DNA from: SVQP01 sp045594445 | GTDB taxonomy: Bacteria > Bacillota > Clostridia > Oscillospirales > CAG-272 | Assembly (NCBI GenBank): GCA_045594445.1 | Contig: JAZNYL010000006.1 | Location: forward strand, 1 to 59,497 | DNA: 59,497 nucleotides | Direction: 5' to 3' | In this document: piece after piece, positions 34,701 to 41,378 of the stretch | Position numbering within the stretch: the stretch's first letter is position 1 | Layout: each line of letters starts with the position of its first letter | Made by a program: the position numbers and the translations under genes | The notes under the pieces: model-generated | The model's input: the letters and a program-made list of their open reading frames with translations, nothing else | What the model was told of the DNA's origin: nothing | The model's database searches: none

Positions 34701-35568
34701 CAACGACTGCGAGAATAACAACAACCAAACCATGATGGCGTATCTGACGCTGGAGGGTGAGCTTTATACGGTTGGCAGCAACAGCGCAGGCCAGCTTGGC
34801 AGAAAGGGAACGAGTACGGACGACGTACCCGGCAAGGTCAATTTCGACGGCAAAATCGTAGACGTCAGCGTAGGACACGACCACATGCTGGTGCTGGACG
34901 ATAACGGCGTGCTCTGGGGCGTGGGCTCCAATTCCTACGGCCAGCTGGGCAAGGCCAACGAGGGCGGACACACCACCTCCTTCCAGGTGGTGGCAAGTGA
35001 CGCAAAGCTGATTGCCGCAGGCCGCAGAAATACCTTCTATACCGATTCCAAAAACGTATGCTACGTGCTGGGTGATAACCGCTGGGAGAAATTCGGCACG
35101 GATGCGGATCGCTATAACACCCCTCATAAGCTTTTGACCAACGTGGTGTATATGTCCACGGGCGAGCATCAGGTGGTGCTGGTGAACAGCTCGGGTGACC
35201 TGTATTATGCAGGCTGGAGAACCTTGAGCGGTTGGAGCCAGGGCCAGGGCGCGGGCAGAGCGGTCAAGGTGACGGGTGGCGTCCAAAAGGCGGTGCTGCA
35301 CCACTCCAATATGCTCATTCTCAAGACCGACGGCTCGGTCTGGGGATACGGAAGCAATATGGGAAATGCCATGGCAGGCGCGAGCGCAACCTCCGGTTCC
35401 CCCGTTCAGATTTTGCCCGGTGGCGTGACGGATATTGCGGCAGGCTATGAGTTCAGCGCATATCTGTTCGAGAACGGTACCATTACCGTGCAGGGCTCCA
35501 ATGCCTCGGGACAGGCCGGAAACGGCAAGGAGGGTGGCAGCGTCAATATGGCAAGCCCGCTGTTTTAA
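31792..35568 (+). CDS. Multidomain lipoprotein: LTD-like region, CotH kinase domain, seven RCC1 repeats
   Basis: This is a 1258-residue surface lipoprotein with lipobox FAAC (Cys27) and a low-complexity linker. Residues about 73-195 look like a lamin-tail domain. Near 305, YTIYYTTDGTDPRTNGTVYS is a chitobiase-C-like repeat. A CotH-type kinase domain spans about 393-800: RLLLRNSGNDC, PVLMFINGEFWGVYNARERY, then NARDWPENN with D652 and N656/N657, and LLDMDMG with D682 and D684, placed like the catalytic and metal-binding residues of CotH kinases. After a small beta domain, seven units such as LYTVGSNSAGQLG (about 912-1258) make a full RCC1 propeller. CotH in Bacillus phosphorylates spore-coat proteins. 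Here it would act outside the cell on an unknown partner. Confidence 0.85.
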   Translation: MKKRISFRAVLSLLLILILLMGVFAACQNNNPSEQSTGEETNPPEEQSTHGEQGSTPGEEQTKGDEILDPDDPTYEVAVQFKDVMISAVYGTGQNKDAAVAHGFIQLYNAGAEQVSLKDAALYYRENMGDGYRQFTFAEDAVIEAGGYYLVRMAEAREGAQAYDASFAVLAIDSFDAEWPVILDNKDIQLALAPAGQEIDESCAVEDISGTVSYFVAAELGHDSPFAVDNMSKSKVAVRTALKHYSGFHKVNLMEATTAKLNQTCPESSKGANTVVGAKVNEVLFSADAGFYSQGFWLELSAREGYTIYYTTDGTDPRTNGTVYSSSIPLADSSEMEWRDTINGAIQNMGGDYRPRSKTMPGGYVIKAYATNGTESTDVFTNTYFISEIFKDYGVTVMSLSMDKSLIYGSQGFYNHYNSTGGAGNQRQTGMLEVFSSDGQRHGASYVELAISGHGSSGWPMKSMRVYYKSANNTAVGTDGDLNYDLFEGYARDNDGHAITDFSRLLLRNSGNDCMDSFIRDAYMQRVCRDLDVYTMAYVPVLMFINGEFWGVYNARERYSPEYVESHFGVNKDNVALIESDYDGLVLGGNPGAPFIPMDGTQADADEFNALVDYIRTHDLSNEEHYKYVADRLDVKSFMDMYVARLYFNARDWPENNIKVFKNRVADDPSGMDTKWYFTLLDMDMGIAFYPEGHWADTAEKANFFGWINSTGTVVGTIMHGLCKNQEFKQTFITRFANVVNDTLTVDFLEAELDALIAEREPLLGLQSMRWGASESQFKISTDNMYKFVRSRNDYVISMLCNHFGISPSDLAVLMDKSVTISYNPERADVTVNGQSVTEMGQKLDFEGEAQTLSLTVEATAKQGYVVTSIMFVPVTGEMQTVNGTNATFTTDCSGTVIVNTKAEGNQTPVVGVQSGITASGHSTYYLAPNGDLFAWGMNQNGILGIPGGGNVAVPTLVASGVAKVEVCHSNDCENNNNQTMMAYLTLEGELYTVGSNSAGQLGRKGTSTDDVPGKVNFDGKIVDVSVGHDHMLVLDDNGVLWGVGSNSYGQLGKANEGGHTTSFQVVASDAKLIAAGRRNTFYTDSKNVCYVLGDNRWEKFGTDADRYNTPHKLLTNVVYMSTGEHQVVLVNSSGDLYYAGWRTLSGWSQGQGAGRAVKVTGGVQKAVLHHSNMLILKTDGSVWGYGSNMGNAMAGASATSGSPVQILPGGVTDIAAGYEFSAYLFENGTITVQGSNASGQAGNGKEGGSVNMASPLF

Positions 35569-35601
35569 TAAAAATGCAGAATGCAAAATGCCAAATTGTG
35601 A

Positions 35602-35632
35602 AAGAAAACCCTTGCAAGAGCAGGGGTTTTCT
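35602..35632 (+). terminator. Intrinsic terminator after the CotH-RCC1 gene
   Basis: GAAAACCC TTGC pairs with GCAGGGGTTTTC with one G-T pair, ending in TTTTCTT. Confidence 0.7.
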
Positions 35633-35706
35633 TGATCTTGCAAAAACTTTTCGCCTTCTTTACGCAAAGTGCTCCAAACTTTCACGAGGCGTTCATATCT
35701 GCGTGC

Positions 35707-35712
35707 TATAAT
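35707..35712 (+). promoter_or_regulatory. Possible -10 box before the zinc-ribbon membrane protein gene
   Basis: TATAAT lies 34 bases before the ATG. No good -35 element is found at 16-18 bases, so only the -10 is claimed. Confidence 0.35.
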
Positions 35713-35746
35713 GCGAGCGAGAAAAAATACCGAAAAGAGAAATGCT

Positions 35747-36205
35747 ATGTCAAAATTTCAAGAAAAATTATATCAGTTTATGTACGGCCGCTACGGCACG
35801 GACAGACTGAATCGCGTCCTGTCTGTCACCTCGCTGATCGTGCTTATCGTCTCGCTCCCCGTGTCCTGGATCTTTGGCAGAACCCTGCCGGGGATGATCG
35901 TGTCCGCGGTGCTTTATGCAATATCGCTTGGCATCTGCATCTGGGGCATGACGAGAACCTTTTCCCGCAACATTTACAAGCGCCGCGAGGAAAACGCCAA
36001 ATGGACTGCCTTTGAATATAAGGTGCGCTGCATGTTCCGCCGTCATAACGGCAATAAGGATACGGATACCCACGTGTTCCGTGATTGCCCGAAATGCAAG
36101 GCAACGCTGCGCCTGCCGCGCGATAAGGGTAAGCACACCGTGCGCTGCCCGCGCTGTGCAAAGTCCTTTACGGTCCGCGTCCGCGCCGCAAAAAAGAAAA
36201 AGTGA
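35747..36205 (+). CDS. Small membrane protein with C-terminal zinc ribbon (unknown function)
   Basis: The 152-residue protein has two predicted membrane segments (around VLSVTSLIVLIVSLPVSWIFG and MIVSAVLYAISLGICIWGM). A basic loop follows, then a Cys4 ribbon, CPKCKATLRLPRDKGKHTVRCPRC, that should bind zinc. A short Lys-rich end (RAAKKKK) closes it. The ribbon pattern resembles MJ0042-type zinc fingers found in many Clostridial membrane proteins of unknown role. The start at 35747 is preferred over an in-frame upstream start because MSKFQEKLYQFMYGRYG leads straight into the first helix. The ribosome binding site is weak. It is flanked by terminators, so it is a single-gene unit. Confidence 0.75.
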   Translation: MSKFQEKLYQFMYGRYGTDRLNRVLSVTSLIVLIVSLPVSWIFGRTLPGMIVSAVLYAISLGICIWGMTRTFSRNIYKRREENAKWTAFEYKVRCMFRRHNGNKDTDTHVFRDCPKCKATLRLPRDKGKHTVRCPRCAKSFTVRVRAAKKKK

Positions 36206-36213
36206 ATCAAGAG

Positions 36214-36245
36214 CAAAGCCTCACCGTCTCGGTGGGGCTTTTTTA
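36214..36245 (+). terminator. Intrinsic terminator before the spoIIIA operon
   Basis: AAGCCTCACC (36216-36225) pairs with GGTGGGGCTT (36231-36240), one G-T pair, followed by a T run. The remaining 184 bases up to 36429 hold the spoIIIA control region, but I could not identify a convincing SigE promoter there. Confidence 0.88.
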
Positions 36246-36429
36246 TCCCATGAGCGGCATGACGTCTCCCCCTACGGATGGACAGATTACATCGCTGTAA
36301 CCCATCACTTCAACCACAGTTCAAAGGTTGAGCAGGCACTCTGAAACCCACTGCATACATGACACTTGCGCCATGTACGAATACCTGCGGACAAGGTCGC
36401 ATATATTTTTCCTGTAAGGGGGTGAGGGA

Positions 36430-37362
36430 ATGCGCAGCGTGATGGTCAACAGGGCAGAGGACGCGGGGATTGAGCGGCGCACGTATCTGCCGCCTATGCT
36501 GCTTCGCATGCTGCCCGAGCGGCTGATCTCGGAGCTGTATTCGGGGCATTTGCCCGAGCATATTGAGGAGATCAGATTGCACGCGGGACGGTGCGCAAGC
36601 GTGGTGGCGGACGGGCGCAATCTCCTTTTGCGCACCGTGCTGAGCGCACAGGAAATGACTGCTACGCTGACGCGCATGTGCGGCGGCTCGCTGTATTCTC
36701 ATGCTCCCACCATTGCGGAAGGATATCTGACGCTGGAGGGCGGCGTGCGCGTCGGGGTATGCGGCAGGGCTGCTTGCGAGCAGGGCGAGGTGATCGGGGT
36801 GTACGACGTATCGGGGCTTTGCATCCGCATTCCCGCGCATTTCGTGGCAAGCGGCAGGGAGATCTGCAATCTCATGCAGAAATTCCGCTATACCAAGGGC
36901 GTGCTGATCTATTCGCCACCCGGTGTGGGCAAAACAACGCTGTTGCGCGGGGTGGCCTTGGCACTTGCCTCAGGAGACGATCCGAAGCGCGTGGTGGTGA
37001 TCGACACGCGCGGCGAGATGCCGTTTTTGCAGACGGGTGCGGCACTTTGCCTTGACGTACTGGTGGGGTATCCGCGTCGCCTTGGCGTGGAGATCGCCTG
37101 CCGCACCATGAACGCGCAGGTCATGATCTGCGATGAGATCGGGGACTACAACGAGGCACTCGCGCTTGCCTCGGTGCAGAATTGCGGCGTGCCGCTGGTG
37201 GCCTCGGCGCACGCGTCAAGTGTGGAGGAGCTGCTTTGCCGTACGGGGCTGCGACTCTTGCACGATTGCAAAATGTTCGGCGCGTACGTCGGCATTTCGC
37301 GCCGCGAGGGCGGATTTTCTTATCAGGTAACCGATTGGGAGAGCGCGGATGCTTGCATTTAA
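36430..37362 (+). CDS. spoIIIAA: Stage III sporulation protein AA (ATPase)
   Basis: This 310-residue mother-cell ATPase is related to secretion ATPases. It powers or assembles the SpoIIIA-SpoIIQ channel between mother cell and forespore. Walker A YSPPGVGKTTLLRG is near residue 162, Walker B/MICDEIGDY near 237, and SAHASS follows. The N-terminus PERLISELYSGHLPEHIEEIRLHAG is typical. GGGGGTGAGGG precedes the ATG. It overlaps spoIIIAB by 14 bases. Confidence 0.96.
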   Translation: MRSVMVNRAEDAGIERRTYLPPMLLRMLPERLISELYSGHLPEHIEEIRLHAGRCASVVADGRNLLLRTVLSAQEMTATLTRMCGGSLYSHAPTIAEGYLTLEGGVRVGVCGRAACEQGEVIGVYDVSGLCIRIPAHFVASGREICNLMQKFRYTKGVLIYSPPGVGKTTLLRGVALALASGDDPKRVVVIDTRGEMPFLQTGAALCLDVLVGYPRRLGVEIACRTMNAQVMICDEIGDYNEALALASVQNCGVPLVASAHASSVEELLCRTGLRLLHDCKMFGAYVGISRREGGFSYQVTDWESADACI

Positions 37363-37825
37363 GCTGATCGGTGCACTTTTTCTGCTTGCAAGCGGCGTGG
37401 GCCTTGCCGTGGGGGCGGCGCGCTTTGAGCGCGCGCGGTTGCAGGTGCACGACGGCCTGATCTCGCTGATCTTTTTTGTCAAGGGGCGCATTGATTGCTA
37501 TGCCATGCCTGCCGAGCAGATCCTTTTGGAGATGGATAAGGGAATATTGGCCGATTGTCGGTGTCCGGGGCAGGTGGATTCAATCGAGGCGTTGCTGCCG
37601 CACGTCAAAAGCTATCTTGATCCCGAAACCTATCGCGTGCTGCAATCCTTCGGCCAGGGGCTGGGCAGCGGCTTTCGCGACGAGCAGATCAAGCGCTGCG
37701 ACTATTATATTGAGCTTTTGAGGCAAAAGCGCATGCAGCTGGAGAGTGAGCTGCCCGCAAGAGCCAGAACGAACGGAATGATATGGATCTTGTGCGCTGT
37801 GGGCGCGGTGATCCTTTTGTGGTGA
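37349..37825 (+). CDS. spoIIIAB: Stage III sporulation protein AB
   Basis: This 158-residue protein resembles GspF-type secretion membrane proteins. One hydrophobic segment lies at each end (LIGALFLLASGVGLAVGA and GMIWILCAVGAVILLW). The central GQGLGSGFRDEQIKRCDYY is a family signature. The start lies inside spoIIIAA. It is part of the mother-cell side of the feeding-tube channel. Confidence 0.94.
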   Translation: MLAFKLIGALFLLASGVGLAVGAARFERARLQVHDGLISLIFFVKGRIDCYAMPAEQILLEMDKGILADCRCPGQVDSIEALLPHVKSYLDPETYRVLQSFGQGLGSGFRDEQIKRCDYYIELLRQKRMQLESELPARARTNGMIWILCAVGAVILLW

Positions 37826-37828
37826 GGC

Positions 37829-38023
37829 ATGGAAGTTGGGTTGATCTTAAAGGTGGCGGGCGTGGGACTGCTGGTATCGGTCGCTGCGCAGATTCTGAAC
37901 AAATCGGGTAGGGATGAGCAGGCAACGCTTGTCACGGTGGCGGGGATCGTGGTGGTGCTGCTCATGCTGATTGAGCAGATCGGGGATCTGTTTGCGCTGG
38001 TTTACGCCACCTTTGGCTTTTGA
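37829..38023 (+). CDS. spoIIIAC: Stage III sporulation protein AC
   Basis: This 64-residue protein has two membrane helices (VGLILKVAGVGLLVSVAAQIL and TLVTVAGIVVVLLMLIEQI). The motif NKSGRDEQA between them is highly typical of SpoIIIAC. It begins four bases after the spoIIIAB stop. Length matches the family. Confidence 0.95.
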   Translation: MEVGLILKVAGVGLLVSVAAQILNKSGRDEQATLVTVAGIVVVLLMLIEQIGDLFALVYATFGF

Positions 38024-38025
38024 AT

Positions 38026-38409
38026 ATGGACGTTTTGAAGATTTGCGGCATCGCGCTGCTGTGTCTTGTCAGCGTTTGGGTGCTGCGTTCGTGGCGCGTG
38101 GAGATGACCTTTCCCGTGCGCGCCGCGGGCACGGTGTTGATTTTCGGCATGATGCTGGCGGCCGCGCAGCCGATTGTGGAGATGATCCGGGGGATTTCGC
38201 AGCAAAGCATGCCCGAGGCGCACGGGGAGGTGCTGCTCTCGGGGCTTGGCATCTCTCTTTTGTGTGCGCTCGGCGCGGGGATCTGCCGTGATTTTGGCGA
38301 GAGCGGATTGGCGTCTGCTATTGAAAGCGCGGGTAAGATCGCCATTGTGATCAAGGCGCTGCCGCTGATCTATGAAATTCTGGGAATGACAAAGGAGCTA
38401 TTAGCGTGA
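38026..38409 (+). CDS. spoIIIAD: Stage III sporulation protein AD
   Basis: This is a 127-residue integral membrane protein with several hydrophobic segments and the conserved acidic/helical stretch ICRDFGESGLASAIESAGKIAIVIKALPLI, a reliable SpoIIIAD signature. ATG at 38026 is two bases after the spoIIIAC stop. TTG at 38020 is a less likely alternative. No separate ribosome binding site is obvious, so translational coupling to spoIIIAC is probable. Confidence 0.94.
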   Translation: MDVLKICGIALLCLVSVWVLRSWRVEMTFPVRAAGTVLIFGMMLAAAQPIVEMIRGISQQSMPEAHGEVLLSGLGISLLCALGAGICRDFGESGLASAIESAGKIAIVIKALPLIYEILGMTKELLA

Positions 38410-39539
38410 AAAAATGCTTGTGGTGCACGGCTGTCATGCTGCTGATCGGCGCGTGCCTTTGCTTGCCCGCCTCTGCAAACGAGGCAGATTACAGCACGCT
38501 GCCCGAGCAGTACGTTGCCTTGGAGGAGTACGTTCCTACCGAGCTTACGGAAATTTTGCCGGAAGGATTGTTTTCCTCCGATCCCGGCAGCGTGCAGGCG
38601 GCTCTTGCGCAAATGCTTTCGTTTTCGGGGCTTTTGGAGCTGCTTTTGGATATGGCGGGGATGCATCTGGCCGAGAGCAGCAGATTGCTTGCGTCGGTTT
38701 GCGGACTTTTGCTGCTTTGCGGCCTCTTGCGAGCCTTTGGAAACGCGCAGCAAATCGGTTGGGCAGGGCTTGCGCCGCGCCTTTGTCTGTTCGGGGCGGT
38801 TGTGGGCGCAGGGTATGCGGCCGTAAGCGCCATGGTGGAATATTTTCACGCCTTGCAAAAGCTGGTGGGCGGCCTGCTGCCCATGATGAGCGTGATGTAT
38901 CTGCTTGGCGGCAACGTCTCGCGCGCCACGGTCGGGAACGCGACCTTGAGCGTAGGGCTCAACGTCTGCGGCGGCGTGTGCGCCGAGATTGCACCACCCT
39001 TATTCGGGGCTTGCATGGCCATGAGCCTGCCTACGGTTATGGAGTCGGGTGTGGATCTCTCCAAGGTGTCCGGCTTTTTGAAAAAAACGTATACCTCGGT
39101 GCTCGGGGTGCTGACGCTGATTCTGACGCTTTGCCTGTCCGCACAAAATCTGATCGCCTCGCATTCGGATAGCCTTGCCATGCGTAGCGGACGCTACGCC
39201 ATCGGACAAATGATTCCCGTGGTTGGCGGGGCTTTGGGAGGCTCGCTGGATACGCTTGCCGCAAGCCTGGGGCTTTTGCGGGGGTTGGCAGGCACGAGCG
39301 CGGTGCTTTTGCTGCTGCTTGGCTGCCTGCCCGTGCTGTGTCGCATGCTGATCTTGCGCGCGCTGTTTGATTTTGGCAGTAGCGTGGCGCACCTGATGGG
39401 ATGCGGCCCAGAGGGTACGGTGCTCGGTGAGGCGGGTAGCTTGTTCGGATATATGGCCGCAGCTGTGGCCATGTGCACGGCGGTTTTTATCATTGCGGTG
39501 GGAGCGTTTGCCTCTTGTGCCGCTGCGTGGGTGAGCTGA
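38406..39539 (+). CDS. spoIIIAE: Stage III sporulation protein AE (GTG start)
   Basis: This 377-residue polytopic membrane protein is the largest membrane component of the SpoIIIA complex. It has a signal-like N-terminus ending LPASA, then many hydrophobic segments. The segments LLPMMSVMYLLGG and YTSVLGVLTLILTLCLSAQNL match the family. It begins with GTG in a GTGA overlap with spoIIIAD, so it depends on upstream translation. Confidence 0.94.
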   Translation: MKKCLWCTAVMLLIGACLCLPASANEADYSTLPEQYVALEEYVPTELTEILPEGLFSSDPGSVQAALAQMLSFSGLLELLLDMAGMHLAESSRLLASVCGLLLLCGLLRAFGNAQQIGWAGLAPRLCLFGAVVGAGYAAVSAMVEYFHALQKLVGGLLPMMSVMYLLGGNVSRATVGNATLSVGLNVCGGVCAEIAPPLFGACMAMSLPTVMESGVDLSKVSGFLKKTYTSVLGVLTLILTLCLSAQNLIASHSDSLAMRSGRYAIGQMIPVVGGALGGSLDTLAASLGLLRGLAGTSAVLLLLLGCLPVLCRMLILRALFDFGSSVAHLMGCGPEGTVLGEAGSLFGYMAAAVAMCTAVFIIAVGAFASCAAAWVS

Positions 39540-39540
39540 T

Positions 39541-39999
39541 ATGGGCGGATATTTGTATTCCTTGGCACTGGCAAGCGTGCTAATCGCGCTAATCTGTGCT
39601 GTCGTGCCCGCGTCAAGCACATCGCACGTCAAGCTTTTGTGCAGCCTTTGCGTGGTGTGCCTTTTGTGCGCACCGCTGATGCGCGCCGTCAATGCGGTCA
39701 GGCAAGGGGAGCTTGAGATCCCGGAGCAATGGCGCGAACAGACAACGACAGAGGACGCAGAGCAGGACTTTGCAGACGTTGCGCAAAGCGTGCTGGCAGG
39801 GCAACTGCAGCTGCTGCTGGAGCGGGAGTTTTCCTTGCCTGCAAGCGAGTGCAGCATTTATACCGAGCAGGATGAGCACGGGCAGATCACAGGTGTCACG
39901 CTAGTGCTTTCAGGCAAAGCAATCTGGCGTGATCCCGAGCCGCTTGCAAAGTACGTTGAGGGGCTGCTCGGCTGCCCTTGCAGGGTGGTTTTGGACTAA
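39541..39999 (+). CDS. spoIIIAF: Stage III sporulation protein AF
   Basis: This 152-residue protein has two N-terminal membrane helices (LYSLALASVLIALICAVVP and LLCSLCVVCLLCAPLM) and a soluble ring-building-like C-terminal domain (ASECSIYTEQDEHGQITGVTLVLS). Its position between AE and AG and its size identify it, as primary sequence is weakly conserved. It starts one base after the AE stop. Confidence 0.9.
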   Translation: MGGYLYSLALASVLIALICAVVPASSTSHVKLLCSLCVVCLLCAPLMRAVNAVRQGELEIPEQWREQTTTEDAEQDFADVAQSVLAGQLQLLLEREFSLPASECSIYTEQDEHGQITGVTLVLSGKAIWRDPEPLAKYVEGLLGCPCRVVLD

Positions 40000-40015
40000 A
40001 TGAGTGGAGGACATG

Positions 40016-40570
40016 ATGTATACGGACGGTATTTCGGACGTCAAGGGCACGGTTGGACAAATGAAAAAGAGCGGCAGGCTATGGATCGTGATTCTGGGGG
40101 CTGTGATCGGCCTTGGGCTTTTGGTGATGGGCAGCTTTGATCTGCCGCTTTTTCAAAAAAAGGCGAGCGAGCAGAGCGCGCCTGTCTCGGAGCAGGCCGA
40201 ACTGCAGGCTTATCGCGAAGGACTTTCGCGCGAGATCGCGCAGCTTTGCGCAGGGGTGCGTGGCGTGGGCAAGGTGCAGGTCGTGGTCACGCTGTCGGGC
40301 GGGTACGAATACGTGTACGCCCGCGACGTGCAAAGCAAAACGGATATTGACAGTTCAAGCTCGCAGGAATCCTACGTCATCGTGGGCTCGGGAAGCTCGC
40401 AAGCCCCCGTGCTGCTTACACGCCGGCAGCCGAGCGTGGCAGGCGTGGGCATCGTGTGCGAGGGCGGGGCAGATCCTGCCGTGCAAAACGAGCTGGTGGC
40501 CTTGGTCAGCGCGGCCTTTGGCATCGGGACAAATAAAATTCACGTCAGCGCGTCACAATTTACGCAATAA
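40016..40570 (+). CDS. spoIIIAG: Stage III sporulation protein AG
   Basis: This 184-residue ring-forming channel protein has one membrane helix near residues 22-42 and an intermembrane domain. The family signature GVRGVGKVQVVVTLSGGYEYVYA is present, as are VLLTRRQPSVAGVGIVCEGGADP and the C-terminal AAFGIGTNKIHVS. ATG at 40016 is chosen because GGAGG (40006-40010) lies five bases upstream. ATG at 40013 and GTG at 40004 are in frame but too close to or inside that site. Confidence 0.94.
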   Translation: MYTDGISDVKGTVGQMKKSGRLWIVILGAVIGLGLLVMGSFDLPLFQKKASEQSAPVSEQAELQAYREGLSREIAQLCAGVRGVGKVQVVVTLSGGYEYVYARDVQSKTDIDSSSSQESYVIVGSGSSQAPVLLTRRQPSVAGVGIVCEGGADPAVQNELVALVSAAFGIGTNKIHVSASQFTQ

Positions 40571-40572
40571 GG

Positions 40573-40601
40573 GCATATTCTCTTTGCCCTGATAATAGAA
40601 T
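40573..40601 (+). promoter_or_regulatory. Possible internal SigE promoter before spoIIIAH
   Basis: GCATATT (40573-40579) fits the SigE -35 consensus exactly. After 14 bases, AATAGAAT (40594-40601) matches six of eight positions of the SigE -10. The 62-base gap between spoIIIAG and spoIIIAH is the largest in the operon. Confidence 0.35.
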
Positions 40602-40632
40602 ATAGCGTAACAACAAAACGGAGGGCTTACAT

Positions 40633-41235
40633 ATGAACTTCAAAAAGGCGATTACTTCTATCGGCGATTTTTTCAAGAAAATGGGCAAACGCAATCTGAT
40701 CATCGCAGGCGCGGTCATCATGATCGGTCTTGCGGTCTACCTCAACTGGATCTTCTTTGCGGGCGATGCTGCGGACGATTCTTACAAGTATGATCAGAGC
40801 GCAGGCATGACCACCAACTACGGTACCACGTTGGGCACAGGCTCGACCACGGGCGACCAGAACAACGGCGCAACCGACGCTTCTTCCTACTTCAGCAGCG
40901 TGCAGATTTCCAGACAAAAGGCAAGAGACGAGGCACTTGAGGTGCTCAACTCGGTCGTTGACAACCAGAACGCCACCGACGAGGTCAAGGCAGAGGCGGT
41001 TGCCGAGATCAGACAGATCGCGGCTGAGATGGAGGATGAGGCAAAGATCGAGTCGCTGATCAAGACCAAGGGATACGAGCAATGCGTAGCGGTCATCAGC
41101 GGTGAGAACGTCAGCATCGTCATCCAGCACGAGGGTGAGCTGACCGCATCTGCACTGGCGCAGATCAACGCCATTGTCTACGAGCAGACCGGCATTTCCC
41201 CCGCAGGCGTGAGCATTATCACCAGAGAGGGCTAA
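40633..41235 (+). CDS. spoIIIAH: Stage III sporulation protein AH
   Basis: This 200-residue single-pass protein's outer domain pairs with forespore SpoIIQ to join the two cells. It has a membrane segment LIIAGAVIMIGLAVYLNWIFF (about 22-42), a Gly/Thr/Ser-rich linker, then the YscJ/FliF-type domain from SSVQISRQKARDEALEVLNSV to INAIVYEQTGISPAGVSIITRE. The NW residues at the end of the helix are typical. GGAGGGC precedes the ATG by about eight bases. Confidence 0.95.
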   Translation: MNFKKAITSIGDFFKKMGKRNLIIAGAVIMIGLAVYLNWIFFAGDAADDSYKYDQSAGMTTNYGTTLGTGSTTGDQNNGATDASSYFSSVQISRQKARDEALEVLNSVVDNQNATDEVKAEAVAEIRQIAAEMEDEAKIESLIKTKGYEQCVAVISGENVSIVIQHEGELTASALAQINAIVYEQTGISPAGVSIITREG

Positions 41236-41244
41236 TTTGCTTGC

Positions 41245-41275
41245 AAAAAGAGGCTGAGAGATCAGCCTCTTTTGT
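41245..41275 (+). terminator. Intrinsic terminator of the spoIIIA operon
   Basis: AAGAGGCTGA pairs with TCAGCCTCTT, followed by TTG and TT. It is A-rich on the left arm. Confidence 0.88.
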
Positions 41276-41313
41276 TATGCGTATGCTTTGTTGGTGAAAT
41301 CAGAAACGGAGGC

Positions 41314-41345
41314 TGTTATCACAAATCGTCCCTTCTGCATACAAT
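41314..41345 (+). promoter_or_regulatory. Possible sporulation (SigE/SigK-type) promoter before the ATPase gene
   Basis: CATACAAT at 41338-41345 is a perfect SigE-type -10 (also compatible with SigK CATAnnnT), 34 bases before the ATG. The -35 region (GTTATCACA) is only a partial match, with AC at a SigK-like distance. Confidence 0.4.
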
Positions 41346-41378
41346 GGCAATAAAATTACACAACAAAGGGGATTTTGT

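Noticed and set aside
36246..36429. A SigE promoter directly before spoIIIAA
   Set aside because: CATACATG at 36354 resembles a -10, but no fitting -35 exists at 13-14 bases. A promoter must be there by biology, but I cannot point to it.
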